NCBI RefSeq assembly: GCF_014844055.1
Contig: NZ_CP062167.1
Span: 186,001 to 250,000 of the forward strand
Source of the DNA: Aureimonas sp. OT7
GTDB taxonomy: Bacteria; Pseudomonadota; Alphaproteobacteria; Rhizobiales; Rhizobiaceae
Reading direction: 5' to 3'
DNA: 64,000 bases
In this document: one piece after another, positions 46,755 to 56,200 of the stretch
How the letters are laid out: every line of letters begins with the position of its first letter
How positions within the stretch are numbered: the stretch's first letter is position 1
Made by a program: the position numbers and the translations under genes
The notes under the pieces: model-generated
Database searches by the model: none
Told to the model about the DNA's origin: nothing
What the model saw: the letters and a program-made list of their open reading frames with translations, nothing else

Positions 46755-47390
46755 TCAGATTTCCACCAATCGATCCGGTATCTCGTTCAGGCCGGCATCG
46801 TCCTGCGGGAAATGCTGAGCCAGCAACGCCCCGGCTGCCGCGATGGCCTCCACGAAACCATCGGCAAGGGTGTCGTCGCGGCCCGCGCGGATGAGCGTAT
46901 CGACGATGTCGGTCCACGCCTCCGGCGGCACTCGGGCAGCGATGCCGTCATCGGCGATCACCTCGGCATAATGCTCCGCCTCCGACAGGAACAGGAGCAC
47001 GCCGGTGCGCCCCGCCGTGGAGTGCAGATTATGGGCCAGGAACTGCTCCCGTGCGACGCGCGCCGCCGCCATCCGCGCCAGGAAGCCCGGCACGAACAGG
47101 CGGCGCAACCGTGGCACGAAACGCAGCAGCGCGAGCAGGAGGCATGCGCCGACGATCTGCCCGAAGGCAAGGTCCACCGCTGAAACGGCATGCCCGGCGA
47201 GCGCCCCCAGGACTGCGGCAACAAAGCCGGAGAGGATGCAGAGCGTTAGTGCGACCGCATAGGAAATGGGCGTCACATCGGCGCTTGCCCGGGCGAAGAC
47301 CGCGTAGATCTCGCCGCTGGTGCCGTTTTCGGCACGGGCGATGGAGGCGGCGACGCGGTCGTGATCCTGTTTCGTGAAACGCAGCGGCAT
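46755..47390 (-). CDS. TPM-domain membrane protein
   Basis: A 211-residue protein. Residues about 8-35 and 110-200 form a TPM (TLP18.3/Psb32/MOLO-1) domain (DHDRVAASIARAENGTSGEIYAVFAR; GVLLFLSEAEHYAEVIADDGIAARV), split by two hydrophobic helices (ALTLCILSGFVAAVLGALAG and GQIVGACLLLALLRFV). Function unknown; proteins of this type accompany a YgcG-like TPM protein and LemA, as here. Third gene of that set, 15 bases after its partner. Confidence 0.75.
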   Translation of the reverse strand: MPLRFTKQDHDRVAASIARAENGTSGEIYAVFARASADVTPISYAVALTLCILSGFVAAVLGALAGHAVSAVDLAFGQIVGACLLLALLRFVPRLRRLFVPGFLARMAAARVAREQFLAHNLHSTAGRTGVLLFLSEAEHYAEVIADDGIAARVPPEAWTDIVDTLIRAGRDDTLADGFVEAIAAAGALLAQHFPQDDAGLNEIPDRLVEI

Positions 47391-47405
47391 CGCGCCTTCT
47401 CCTGT

Positions 47406-48269
47406 CTACCAGCTTCCGGAGGCGCCACCGCCTCCGAAAGAGCCGCCGCCGCCGGAAAAGCCACCGCCGGAGGATCCGCCACCCCAGCCGCCGCCCAGGC
47501 CGCCGCCGGCCATGCCGCCGCCCCAGTACCCCGCATTGCCGCGCCTGCGCCGGCCCGACCGGCCGCCGAACTCCATACCCATGAACCTGCGGCGGCCACC
47601 CGGCAGTTTCGTTCCGAAGATCCGTGCCAGCAACATCAGGGCCACCGGGCCGAAGGCCGTGGCCAGGATGAACAGCACGACCGCGAGGCTGATCCAGTCA
47701 TCGACGCCCTCACCGCTCCATCCGGCGTTGCGCTCGGCGCGCGCCCGGACCTCATCGGCGTTGCCGGACAGGATCGAGACGATGGCGTCGGCCCCCGCCG
47801 CGATGCCGCCGGCAAAGTCGGAGCTGCGGAAGCGGGGAAGGATGTCGTTTTCGATGACGATGCGGGACAGGGCATCGGTCAACGTCCCTTCCAGTCCGTA
47901 GCCGACTTCGATGCGCACCTGGCGCTCGTCCCGCGCGACAAGCAGCAGGACGCCGTTGTTCTCGCCCTGCTGCCCGATGCCCCAGTGCCGCGCCAGGCGG
48001 TTTGCAAAATCCGCGATCTCGTAGCCTTGCAGGTTCGGGACCGTGGCTACCACGACCTGGTCGGTCGATGATGCCTCGTGCGCGGCCAGGCGCGCCTGCA
48101 ACGCCTCGGCCTGCGCACGCGTCATCATGCCGGCCGCATCGACGACCCGTCCGCTGAGAATGGGGAAATCCTGTGCGAACGCCTGCGGGGACAGCAGTGA
48201 CAGCACCATGGCCAGCATGACGCCCCATGTACGGGCGAACCGCCCGAGCGTATCGAAGGTCCGTGTCAT
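47406..48269 (-). CDS. TPM-domain protein, YgcG family, with glycine-rich tail
   Basis: A 287-residue exported protein: a signal peptide (WGVMLAMVLSLLSPQAFAQ), a TPM domain (GRVVDAAGMMTRAQAEALQARL, DQVVVATVPNLQGYEIADFANRLARHWGIG, RIEVGYGLEGTL), a C-terminal membrane helix (WISLAVVLFILATAFGPVAL) and a cytoplasmic tail rich in Gly, Ser and Trp. Members are linked to envelope stress or membrane protein quality control, without firm biochemistry. Second gene of the lemA operon. Confidence 0.82.
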   Translation of the reverse strand: MTRTFDTLGRFARTWGVMLAMVLSLLSPQAFAQDFPILSGRVVDAAGMMTRAQAEALQARLAAHEASSTDQVVVATVPNLQGYEIADFANRLARHWGIGQQGENNGVLLLVARDERQVRIEVGYGLEGTLTDALSRIVIENDILPRFRSSDFAGGIAAGADAIVSILSGNADEVRARAERNAGWSGEGVDDWISLAVVLFILATAFGPVALMLLARIFGTKLPGGRRRFMGMEFGGRSGRRRRGNAGYWGGGMAGGGLGGGWGGGSSGGGFSGGGGSFGGGGASGSW

Positions 48270-48280
48270 GCCGGGAGGGC

Positions 48281-48913
48281 TCAGTTGGTGCCGAAGTTGA
48301 CGCTGGGCGGTGTCGCGGCACCTTCGGTTGCTTCGAATGCCTGCATCGGCTCAGCCTCGGGATAGAGAATACCCGCGATCCACCGGCCGGGAATCGTGCG
48401 CAGCTCCGTGTTGTAGACCCGCACCCGCTCGATGTAGTCCCGCCGCGCCACGGCGATGCGGTTTTCGGTCCCTTCGAGCTGGCTCTGCAGCGCCAGGAAA
48501 TTCTGGTTGGACTTCAGGTCCGGATAGCGTTCCACCGTTACCAGCAGGCGCGACAGCGCGCCGGACAATTCGTTTTGTGCGGCCTGGAACCGCTCGACGG
48601 CGGCCGGGTCTGTGAGCTGGTCGGCGTTGATGGTGGTCTGCGTGGCCTTGGCACGCGCCTCAACCACCGCCGTCAGGACCTCGCGCTCCTGTGCGGCGAA
48701 GCCGCGCACCGTCTCGACCAGGTTGGGAATCAGGTCGGCGCGGCGCTGATACTGATTCTGTACCTCGGCCCATGCGGCCTTGGCCTGTTCCTCGTAAGTC
48801 GGAACGTTGTTCACGCCGCAGGCGCCCAGCAGCGGCAGAAGAACCGCCGCCATCAGGAACCATGCGAGGGGGCGCGATGAACGGCCGCTGGTCAGGGGAA
48901 TGGCATTCGACAT
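48281..48913 (-). CDS. LemA family lipoprotein-like protein
   Basis: A 210-residue LemA protein: an N-terminal signal with lipobox LLGACG, then the LemA helices NVPTYEEQAKAAWAEVQNQYQRRADLIPNLVETVRGF, AAQNELSGALSRLLVTVERYPDLKSNQNFLALQSQLEGTENRI and a conserved YNTELRTIPGRW. Probably membrane-anchored by lipid. First of three genes with two TPM proteins, a common bacterial arrangement of uncertain function. The ATG at 48913 is chosen to give a normal signal sequence. Confidence 0.88.
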   Translation of the reverse strand: MSNAIPLTSGRSSRPLAWFLMAAVLLPLLGACGVNNVPTYEEQAKAAWAEVQNQYQRRADLIPNLVETVRGFAAQEREVLTAVVEARAKATQTTINADQLTDPAAVERFQAAQNELSGALSRLLVTVERYPDLKSNQNFLALQSQLEGTENRIAVARRDYIERVRVYNTELRTIPGRWIAGILYPEAEPMQAFEATEGAATPPSVNFGTN

Positions 48914-48989
48914 GGACGAGTCGCCTTCGGCAGATGGAGCATCCCACCATACAGCGCGTTCGACGGCGGTTGTAGTGCTGGATCGCAGA

Positions 48990-49085
48990 TCACCCGAGCA
49001 AGACACGGCGGCCAAGGCACACCAGCAGAATGATGATGCACCACAGCGATGCGGAAGCGGTCACGATCCACACCAGATTGCTCAT
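48990..49085 (-). CDS. Possible 31-residue single-span membrane peptide
   Basis: MSNLVWIVTASASLWCIIIL continues as a hydrophobic stretch ending in LGRRVLLG, typical of a small inner-membrane peptide. It lies alone in the lemA/DUF992 intergenic region. Ribosome-site support is weak (AAGGGG too far upstream), so it may be chance. The rest of 48914-49301 holds no supported gene. Confidence 0.3.
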   Translation of the reverse strand: MSNLVWIVTASASLWCIIILLVCLGRRVLLG

Positions 49086-49301
49086 GGAGGCGCATCCCCT
49101 TCCGCTCCTTGTCGAGGCATTGGACACCAAACGAGTGTACCGTTCGCAAATCGAAAGGGTTTCCAAACAGGAAAGATTGTCCATCGAGTGCACCGCAAAA
49201 ATCCAGCGGGATCGAACTCCTTTCCAGATTGTTAATAGCATCGAATACCGGTCGGGCCTCGTCCAGGCCCGGCGGGCCATACGATCGAACAGGAGTTGGA
49301 C

Positions 49302-49832
49302 ATGAAGCGCATTCTTGCCGCCGCTGTCTTTGCCCAGGCCGCCCTTCTGGGCCCGACCATCGCCAATGCCGCCGATGTCGGGGGTTATGCCCCGGCCGAA
49401 CCCTACCCCGAAGTCGTCGAGCGCGATGGCGTGCGCATCGGTTACCTGACCTGCGATGTCGGCGGTGGCGTCGGCTACGTCCTCGGGTCCGCGAAAACCC
49501 TCGATTGCACCTTCCAGTCCACGACCGGTGCGCGTACATCGGAGGTCTACACGGGCGTCATGCGCAAGATGGGCGTGGACCTCGGCTTCACGACGCGCGG
49601 GCAGCTCGTCTGGGCCGTCTTCGCCCCGACGGCCGGTTACCACAAGGGCTCCCTGAGCGGCGTCTACCAGGGCGCGACCGTGGAGGCGACCCTGGGTGCC
49701 GGAGCCGGCGCCAATCTCCTGATCGGCGGCACCGCCGGCTCCATTCAGCTACAGACGATCAGCGTCAGCGGCCAGCTGGGCCTGAACGCGGCGGCAACCG
49801 GCACGTCGGTGACGTTGACGCCGACAGCCTGA
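49302..49832 (+). CDS. DUF992 domain-containing exported protein
   Basis: A 177-residue protein: a signal peptide (MKRILAAAVFAQAALLGPTIANA) and a DUF992 domain with VRIGYLTCDVGGGVGYVLGSAKTLDCTF, MRKMGVDLGFTTRGQLVWAVFAPT and a beta-rich C-terminus. Two cysteines probably pair in the periplasm. The family is common in Hyphomicrobiales; function unknown. AGGAG precedes the ATG. Convergent with fghA. Confidence 0.85.
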   Translation: MKRILAAAVFAQAALLGPTIANAADVGGYAPAEPYPEVVERDGVRIGYLTCDVGGGVGYVLGSAKTLDCTFQSTTGARTSEVYTGVMRKMGVDLGFTTRGQLVWAVFAPTAGYHKGSLSGVYQGATVEATLGAGAGANLLIGGTAGSIQLQTISVSGQLGLNAAATGTSVTLTPTA

Positions 49833-49846
49833 CCGCGTCGAACGGT

Positions 49847-49874
49847 CCATGCCGCGCCATCGCGCGCGGCATGG
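49847..49874. terminator. Hairpin between convergent DUF992 and fghA genes
   Basis: CCATGCCGCGC (49847-49857) pairs perfectly with GCGCGGCATGG (49864-49874) across a six-base loop. There is no clear T-tract on either side, so termination is inferred from position. Confidence 0.55.
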
Positions 49875-49876
49875 CT

Positions 49877-50716
49877 TCAAGCGCGGTTCAGCCGCGCCGC
49901 ATGCCAGGCGATGTGATCGTCCATGAAGGTGGATATGAAGTTGTAGGAGTGGTCGTACCCCTCCCGCATGTTCAACGTCAGCGCAATGCCGGCCTTTTCG
50001 CAGGCGACCTTCAGGATATTGGGCCTCAGGCCCGTCTCCAGGAACTGGTCGGCCGTGCCCTGGTCCACCAGAAACTCCGGAAACCGCTTGCCATCCTCGA
50101 TCAGGAGGCAGGTGTCATACTGGCGCCATGCCATCGCGTCGTGGCCGAGGTATTTTTCCAGCGCCGGGCGCGACCAGTCCGCGGTCGTGGGATGGACGAT
50201 GGGCGCGAAGGCGCTGCAACTGCGATAGAGCTCGGGGTTCCTGAGGGCGATCGTCATGGCGCCGTGGCCACCCATGGAATGGCCGAAAATGCCGTGCCGC
50301 GCTACGTCCGCCGGAAAGTTGACCGCCACCAGCGACGGAAGCTCGTCCACGACATAGGAGTACATGCGGTAATTGTGGCGCCATGGCGACTGGGTCGCAT
50401 CGACATAAAAGCCGGCGCCCGACCCCATCTGCCAGTTGTCGGCCTCGTCCGGCACGTTCGGCCCGCGCGGGCTGGTGTCCGGCATCACGACGATCAGCCT
50501 GTGCTCGGCGGCCGCGCGGCGAAACTCTCCCTTGTCCATCGCATTCTGGTGCGTGCAGGTCAGCCCGGAAAGGTAAGTCACGACGGGCAGCTTTTCGCCG
50601 GGCGCATGCTCCGGCACGAAAACCGCGAACGTCATCTCGCAGTCGGTGGTGCGGGACTGATGGCGATACACCCCTTGCGTTCCGCCATGCGCCTTCGACG
50701 TCGACACCAGATCCAT
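49877..50716 (-). CDS. fghA: S-formylglutathione hydrolase
   Basis: A 279-residue esterase-D type alpha/beta hydrolase: FAVFVPEHAPGEKLPVVTYLSGLTCT, the nucleophile elbow GIFGHSMGGHGA, Asp in LVDQGTADQFL and His in GYDHSYNFISTF. It hydrolyses S-formylglutathione to formate and glutathione, the second step of glutathione-dependent formaldehyde oxidation. Lies 70 bases downstream of adhC on the same strand. Confidence 0.95.
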   Translation of the reverse strand: MDLVSTSKAHGGTQGVYRHQSRTTDCEMTFAVFVPEHAPGEKLPVVTYLSGLTCTHQNAMDKGEFRRAAAEHRLIVVMPDTSPRGPNVPDEADNWQMGSGAGFYVDATQSPWRHNYRMYSYVVDELPSLVAVNFPADVARHGIFGHSMGGHGAMTIALRNPELYRSCSAFAPIVHPTTADWSRPALEKYLGHDAMAWRQYDTCLLIEDGKRFPEFLVDQGTADQFLETGLRPNILKVACEKAGIALTLNMREGYDHSYNFISTFMDDHIAWHAARLNRA

Positions 50717-50753
50717 CGCGAATATTCCTCGTCAGTCGTTTCCGTTGAACCGA

Positions 50754-50779
50754 GCCCGGCCGGCACGCGGCGGCCGGGC
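50754..50779 (-). terminator. Hairpin after adhC
   Basis: GCCCGGCCG (50754-50762) and CGGCCGGGC (50771-50779) form a nine-base stem between adhC and fghA. There is no T-tract; it may attenuate or protect the upstream message. Confidence 0.5.
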
Positions 50780-50786
50780 CAAACCG

Positions 50787-51899
50787 TCAATATAGGACGA
50801 CGGAGCGGATCGACTTGCCCTCGTGCATCAAATCGAAGGCGGTGTTTATCTCGTCCAGCGGCATGGTGTGGGTGATCAGGTCGTCGATGTTGATCTTGCC
50901 CTCCATGTACCAGTCCACGATCTTCGGCACGTCGGTGCGGCCGCGCGCGCCGCCAAAGGCCGTGCCCTTCCAGACCCGGCCGGTGACGAGCTGGAAGGGC
51001 CGTGTGGCGACTTCCTTGCCGGCCTCGGCCACGCCGATGATGATGGATTCGCCCCAGCCGCGGTGGCAGCACTCCAGCGCCTGGCGCATCACGTTGACGT
51101 TGCCCGTCGCGTCGAACGAGAAGTCCGCGCCGCCATCGGTCAGGTCTTGGATGGCCTGCACCACCTTGTCATTGCCGATTTCGGCCGGATTGACGAAATG
51201 CGTCATGCCGAACTTGCGCGCCATCTCTTCCTTGCCGGGGTTGATGTCCACGCCGATGATGCGGTCCGCACCCACCATGCGGGCGGCCTGCAGCACGTTG
51301 AGGCCGATGCCGCCAAGCCCGAACACCACCACATTGGCGCCCGGCCACACCTTGGCCGTGTAGATGACGGCCCCGATGCCGGTGGTGACGCCGCAGCCGA
51401 TATAGCAGATCTTGTCGAAGGGGGCGTCCTCGCGCACCTTCGCAACCGCGATCTCGGGCAGCACGGTGAAATTGGAGAAGGTGGAACAGCCCATGTAATG
51501 GAACACCTCCCCGCCATGGCAGGCAAAGCGGGACGTGCCGTCCGGCATGACGCCCTGCCCCTGCGTGGCCCGGATGGACGTGCACAGGTTGGAACGGCGC
51601 GACAGGCACGTCTTGCACTGCCGGCATTCGGGCGTATAGAGCGGAATCACATGGTCGCCGGGCTTGACGCTGGTGACGCCCGCGCCCACCTCGCGCACGA
51701 TGCCGGCGCCCTCGTGCCCCAGGATCGCCGGGAACTTGCCTTCGGAATCCAGCCCGGACAGGGTATAGGCATCGGTATGGCAGACGCCCGTCGCCATGAT
51801 TTCGACAAGCACCTCTCCGGGCCGCGGCCCACCGATCTCGACGGTTTCGATGGTCAGGGGCTTGTTGGCCTCCCAGGCGACGGCGGCACGTGACTGCAT
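50787..51899 (-). CDS. adhC: S-(hydroxymethyl)glutathione dehydrogenase / class III alcohol dehydrogenase
   Basis: A 370-residue zinc-dependent ADH3: RAAVAWEANKPLTIETVEIGGP, the catalytic-zinc Cys in ATGVCHTDAYTLSG, GHEGAGIVREVG, the structural-zinc cysteines CRQCKTCLSRRSNLC, and the NAD+ fold VVVFGLGGIGLNVLQAARM with VDINPGK. It oxidises S-hydroxymethylglutathione to S-formylglutathione with NAD+. The ATG at 51899 gives the family N-terminus and has GAGGA upstream; the ATG at 51920 would add seven residues. Confidence 0.95.
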   Translation of the reverse strand: MQSRAAVAWEANKPLTIETVEIGGPRPGEVLVEIMATGVCHTDAYTLSGLDSEGKFPAILGHEGAGIVREVGAGVTSVKPGDHVIPLYTPECRQCKTCLSRRSNLCTSIRATQGQGVMPDGTSRFACHGGEVFHYMGCSTFSNFTVLPEIAVAKVREDAPFDKICYIGCGVTTGIGAVIYTAKVWPGANVVVFGLGGIGLNVLQAARMVGADRIIGVDINPGKEEMARKFGMTHFVNPAEIGNDKVVQAIQDLTDGGADFSFDATGNVNVMRQALECCHRGWGESIIIGVAEAGKEVATRPFQLVTGRVWKGTAFGGARGRTDVPKIVDWYMEGKINIDDLITHTMPLDEINTAFDLMHEGKSIRSVVLY

Positions 51900-52017
51900 T
51901 TTCCGGCGATCCTCATTCATGGATGGTCCGGGCGGGGCAGTCCCTGCCATTCGCCCTTCAACTGCAGGGATAGCTGATTCGACCCGGCCCGCGCCACCGT
52001 GGCGCGCCTGAATTTCG

Positions 52018-53271
52018 TCAACGCGCCGCCGGTTGCAGAGCGTACCACAGCGACACCGCGTCAATCTGCTCCTGCGTCATGGACACGGCGATGGGCTCCA
52101 TCACATGCGCATGCGGCCCGCCCGCCCGGTCGCGGTGCTTCCACAACTCGAGCTGCGCGGCCAGGTACCATTCGGGCTGTCCGGAAAGATACGGATAGTT
52201 GGGGTTGGCGGACCGTGCGGCAGCGCCATGGCAGGATTCGCAGGCGGCGATCTTGCGGTCGGGCAGGCCGGCCTCGGCGATCGTTTGCCCCAGTTCGGCC
52301 AGACCCTCGGCCTCGTAAGGCGGACCGAAGGCGGAGGCCACATGCACGGTGTCGTCGCTCAACTGCACTTCCAGCGTGCGGTCCGCCGCGACGCTGCCGC
52401 GCGGAAGCCGGGCCTTGCCCTCCTCGCCCACCGTGGCGCCGAAGGGCCTGTCGATGGCGGCGGCCTCGTTCCGCGCCGGCGGGGTCTGGCCCGCATACCA
52501 TTCGGCCAGCCGCGCCAGCATCGCATCGTCGTGGATGCTGGCTGCCGGCTGCATGATGCCGCTGTCGCGGCTGCCAACGGCGAATGCCTTGAGGTTGGCC
52601 AGAAGATAAGCCGAAGACTGACCCGCGATCACCGGCACCGAGCCGGCAGGCGGCTGCCCTGCGCCATCCATGCCATGGCAGCGCGCGCAGTCGGCCAGCG
52701 CGGTTTCGAACGGGCCGCCGCCACGCCCCGCCCCAGCGGGCGGCCCCTCGCCGAAGGCGAGCGCGCGGTAGCCGTCTTCGTCCAGCGTCGGAAGCGCCCG
52801 CAGAAAGGCGACCATGGCCCAGACCTCGTCGGGGCGCGACTGCGTCGTCCAGGCGGGCATGCCCGAATATTTGATGCCATGCCGGACGATCCAGAAAAGC
52901 TCCCGGTCGCGCCAGTCGCCGATCTTGTCCGCCAATGGCGGCGGCGGCGGCATCATCGCCGTCATGGCCGCGGATTGCGGCTGGCCCGGCGCGCCGTGGC
53001 AGGTAACGCAGTTGGTCTGGAAATGCCCCGCCCCGCGCCGCACGAGGGCCGGGTCGGACAGGCTGACGCCTTCCGGCACCGAGATGCCGATGGACTGCGT
53101 GTCCACGGCATTGCCCATGGTCCAGTGCAGGAACCAGCCTACCGGCGCGAAATGCCCGGTGTTGGCGGCAATGGACACGAGGCCCGACCACCCCACGGCC
53201 AGCGCCGCGATGCCCGCGCCGATGCCGGCCAGGAGCAGGCGCTTCCATGTCAGGGTCACGGACAATCTCAT
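52018..53271 (-). CDS. Tri-haem c-type cytochrome
   Basis: A 417-residue exported cytochrome with an N-terminal membrane anchor (LLLAGIGAGIAALAVGWSGLV) and three c-type haem sites: CVTCH, CARCH and CESCH. Methionine ligand candidates lie in GMPAWTT and similar segments. It probably passes electrons to the caa3-type oxidase encoded upstream on the same strand. The start at 53271 overlaps the stop of the preceding small membrane protein (ATGA), making it the last gene of the oxidase operon. Confidence 0.85.
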   Translation of the reverse strand: MRLSVTLTWKRLLLAGIGAGIAALAVGWSGLVSIAANTGHFAPVGWFLHWTMGNAVDTQSIGISVPEGVSLSDPALVRRGAGHFQTNCVTCHGAPGQPQSAAMTAMMPPPPPLADKIGDWRDRELFWIVRHGIKYSGMPAWTTQSRPDEVWAMVAFLRALPTLDEDGYRALAFGEGPPAGAGRGGGPFETALADCARCHGMDGAGQPPAGSVPVIAGQSSAYLLANLKAFAVGSRDSGIMQPAASIHDDAMLARLAEWYAGQTPPARNEAAAIDRPFGATVGEEGKARLPRGSVAADRTLEVQLSDDTVHVASAFGPPYEAEGLAELGQTIAEAGLPDRKIAACESCHGAAARSANPNYPYLSGQPEWYLAAQLELWKHRDRAGGPHAHVMEPIAVSMTQEQIDAVSLWYALQPAAR

Positions 53272-53645
53272 CGGCAATCCACGATCATCAGGGCCGGCAG
53301 CGCGGTGAAGACGACACCCAGGAAGGACAGGCCCGCCAGCAGGAACGAAGAGAATTCCAGGAAGCGTTCGCGCACCTCGGCCGAGTCGCCGTCATGCGGC
53401 ACGGTGCCGCCATTGGCGCGCCATTCCGAGATCGCCCGCCAGCCGATGACGCCGCAACCGGACAGGGCCGCCACGGTCAGGACGAGGATCAGCACCCGGA
53501 CGCCGCCGATGGGCTCGAACACCGCGACATTGGGGGCGCATCGCCAGGCCGCCGCCACATAGCAGACCAGGAAGTGCACCGCCCAGATGGTGGGCGTCGC
53601 GATCAGCGTCCAGAGATTGTCGCGCGTGCGGTTGCTGACGGCCAT
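53268..53645 (-). CDS. Small membrane protein of the caa3 oxidase cluster
   Basis: A 125-residue protein with three likely transmembrane helices (LWTLIATPTIWAVHFLVCYVAAAW, VRVLILVLTVAALSGCGVIGW, FLEFSSFLLAGLSFLGVVF). It is sandwiched by overlaps between coxAC and the cytochrome c gene. Probably an accessory or subunit IV-like component of the oxidase; the family cannot be named from sequence alone. Confidence 0.75.
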   Translation of the reverse strand: MAVSNRTRDNLWTLIATPTIWAVHFLVCYVAAAWRCAPNVAVFEPIGGVRVLILVLTVAALSGCGVIGWRAISEWRANGGTVPHDGDSAEVRERFLEFSSFLLAGLSFLGVVFTALPALMIVDCR

Positions 53646-56200
53646 CAGGCGGCTCCTCCCGCAAGCGGTACGAGCACCAGCGTTGCGACGGTTATCAGCG
53701 CCGTCGCCGCCAGGAAATGGAAATACAGGCGGACATTGGCAAGGTCGATGTCGTAGCGCGGCGTCAGGCGGCCCGTCAGCGTACCGGCCAGGCAGAACCC
53801 CAGCATCAGCGCCCCCACTGCGCCGTGCAGGGCCGTCCAGATGGCAAGCAGCCAGACGATGGCCGGATAGACGTGGGCGCGCGGCGCCATGCCGGTGACG
53901 TACGGGCCGTACAGCAGTGCAGCCGCGGCGGCCAGCACCAGCACGATGCCGGCAGCCAGCAGGACGCGGGCCGTCGACACCGCTCCGGCGCGCAGCCGCA
54001 GGTGCGACAGGATCGCCGCGCCGAAGGCCATCAGGAAGAGCGCCAGCGAGACGCCCGGCCATACCACGCCCGGCCCGGCAAGCTCCGGTCCGGGAAATCG
54101 CTCATGGATCGTGAAGTAGAAGAAATAACCGAAGACCAGCGACAGGAAGGCCGTCATGTCGCCGAGCATGGTAATGAACATCGCCCACCAGGAGACCGAG
54201 TGCGGACCGGAGACGTAGATGGGCAGCGAAAGGCCCAGCCCGACATCCTTCTCTTCCTTTTCGGGGATGACGCTGGTGGCGCGCCACAGCCAGTGGATGA
54301 TGGCGGCGACGGCCAGGAACAGCGTGCCGAACATCCACCACCACCAATGGAAGGTGGCCGCGATGAAGCTTGCGCCGAGGAAACCGGCGGCGATCATCGG
54401 CACGAAGGACGGGCCCGGAACGCGCAGGCACTGGACCGGCTCTGCATCGAGAACGGTCGTCACGATGGTCTCGCGTTTTCCTTCCTCCGCATCGGGAAGG
54501 TAGAAGCGGCCCTTGTCGATATCGTCGATGAAATTCGGCTGGTCCCAGATGGGGTAGCGCGACGAGATGATGGGCACGGACCGGACGCCCCAGGGCTGGT
54601 CCGGCACCTCGCCCGCCCATTCCAGCGTGCCGGCGTTCCAGACGTTGCGGTCGGCCAGCGGCCCCTTGCGCGGGCGCAGGACGTCGGCGACGACGATAAG
54701 GAAGCCGGCCGCGAAGACGAAGGCGCCGATCGTGGAGACGAGATTGGGGAGATCGAGGTTGATCCCGGCCGGATAGGTCCAGATGCGGCGGGGCATGCCG
54801 ATCAGGCCCGAAAGATGCATCGGGAAGAAGGCCGTATTGAAGCCGATGAACATCAGCCAGAAGGCCCATTTGCCGGCGCGGGTCGACAGGCGGCGCGACG
54901 AGACGATGGGCCAGTAATAATAGAGGCCGGCGAGGATGGGAAAGAGCACGCCGCCGATGATGACGTAATGCAGGTGGGCCACGATGAAATAGGTGTCGTG
55001 CGCCTGCCAGTCGAAGGGGGCCAGCGCCACCATGACGCCGGTAAGCCCGCCCAGTACGAACACGGCCAGCGAGCCGGACACGAACAGCATGGGCACGCTG
55101 TAGATGACGCGCCCCGTCAGGCAGGTGGCCAGGAAGACGAAGATCTGCACGCCGGTCGGAATGGCCACCGCTTCGGAGGCGGCGGAGAAGAAGCCGAGCG
55201 AGATGGCCGGCAGGCCGGTGGTGAACATGTGGTGGGCCCACAGCCCGAAGGACAGGAAGCCCGTGCCCACCGCCGCCAGAACGATCCACGAATAGCCGAG
55301 CAGCGGCCGCTGCGCGAATGTGGGGATGATCATCGCGAACAGGGCGATGGACGGCAGGAAGATGATGTAGACTTCCGGATGCCCGAAGATCCAGAACAGG
55401 TGCTGCCATAAAAGCGGGTCGCCGCCGCGCTCCGGGTCGAAGAAGGCCCAGTCGAAAAGGCGCTCCATCTCGAACAGGATGTCGCCGGCGATCAGCGGCG
55501 GAAAGGCGAACAGGATCATCGCCGCCACCACCAGGACGTACCAGGCATAGGGCGGCATGAGATTGAGCCGCATGCCCGGCGGGCGGCATTTGAGGGTCCC
55601 GACGATCAGTTCCACCGCCGCGGCGATGGACGCGACCTCGATGAAGGAAAGGCCGAGCAACCAGATATCGGCGCCATAGCCCGGCGTGAAGCGCTCCTGC
55701 GTCGTCAGCGGCGGATACATGAACCAGCCGGAATCCGGTGCGGAATCGAAAAAGATCGAGCCGCAGACGAAGATGCCGCCGATCAGGAAGCACCAGTAGC
55801 CGAAGGCCGACAGGCGCGGAAACGGAAGGTCCCGGGCGCCCAGCATCTGCGGCAGAAGGATGATCGCCACCGCCTCGAAGATCGGCACCGCGAACAGGAA
55901 CATCATCACCGTTCCGTGCAGCGTATAGACCTGGTTGTAGAAGGTTGCCGTCAGGAAGTCGTTGTCGGGCACGGCAAGCTGCACCCGGATCATCAGGCCC
56001 AGCACGCCGGCGAACAGCAGGAAGGCGAAGGCCGTGGCGGTGTACCAGACACCCACCGTCGTGTTGTTGACGTCGGACCAGTAGCGCCAGCCGGGCGGCG
56101 TCTCCCAGGTCGCTATCAAACGCTTCTCCTGGCCCTTGCGGACCTCCGGATCGTTCTGGTCGCGGGTGGAGGCAGGCGGGATGGCCGTCGTATCGCTCAC
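53645..56200 (-). CDS. Fused cytochrome c oxidase subunits I and III
   Basis: An 851-residue fusion. Residues about 1-580 are subunit I with the low-spin haem and binuclear-centre ligands (VYTLHGTVMMF, WIFGHPEVYIIF, WAHHMFTTG, FIVAHLHYVIIGG). Residues about 600-850 are subunit III-like, with seven or so helices ending near HFLAATALITVATLVLV. Such I+III fusions occur in caa3/aa3-type oxidases. It reduces O2 to water and pumps protons. A GTG start at 56200, with GGAGGGG eight bases upstream and overlapping the coxB stop, is preferred to an ATG within that ribosome site. Confidence 0.92.
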   Translation of the reverse strand: MSDTTAIPPASTRDQNDPEVRKGQEKRLIATWETPPGWRYWSDVNNTTVGVWYTATAFAFLLFAGVLGLMIRVQLAVPDNDFLTATFYNQVYTLHGTVMMFLFAVPIFEAVAIILLPQMLGARDLPFPRLSAFGYWCFLIGGIFVCGSIFFDSAPDSGWFMYPPLTTQERFTPGYGADIWLLGLSFIEVASIAAAVELIVGTLKCRPPGMRLNLMPPYAWYVLVVAAMILFAFPPLIAGDILFEMERLFDWAFFDPERGGDPLLWQHLFWIFGHPEVYIIFLPSIALFAMIIPTFAQRPLLGYSWIVLAAVGTGFLSFGLWAHHMFTTGLPAISLGFFSAASEAVAIPTGVQIFVFLATCLTGRVIYSVPMLFVSGSLAVFVLGGLTGVMVALAPFDWQAHDTYFIVAHLHYVIIGGVLFPILAGLYYYWPIVSSRRLSTRAGKWAFWLMFIGFNTAFFPMHLSGLIGMPRRIWTYPAGINLDLPNLVSTIGAFVFAAGFLIVVADVLRPRKGPLADRNVWNAGTLEWAGEVPDQPWGVRSVPIISSRYPIWDQPNFIDDIDKGRFYLPDAEEGKRETIVTTVLDAEPVQCLRVPGPSFVPMIAAGFLGASFIAATFHWWWWMFGTLFLAVAAIIHWLWRATSVIPEKEEKDVGLGLSLPIYVSGPHSVSWWAMFITMLGDMTAFLSLVFGYFFYFTIHERFPGPELAGPGVVWPGVSLALFLMAFGAAILSHLRLRAGAVSTARVLLAAGIVLVLAAAAALLYGPYVTGMAPRAHVYPAIVWLLAIWTALHGAVGALMLGFCLAGTLTGRLTPRYDIDLANVRLYFHFLAATALITVATLVLVPLAGGAA

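Noticed and set aside
53717..55411. A 564-codon plus-strand open frame
   Set aside because: Antisense to the fused oxidase gene; composition dominated by charged residues with no family likeness.
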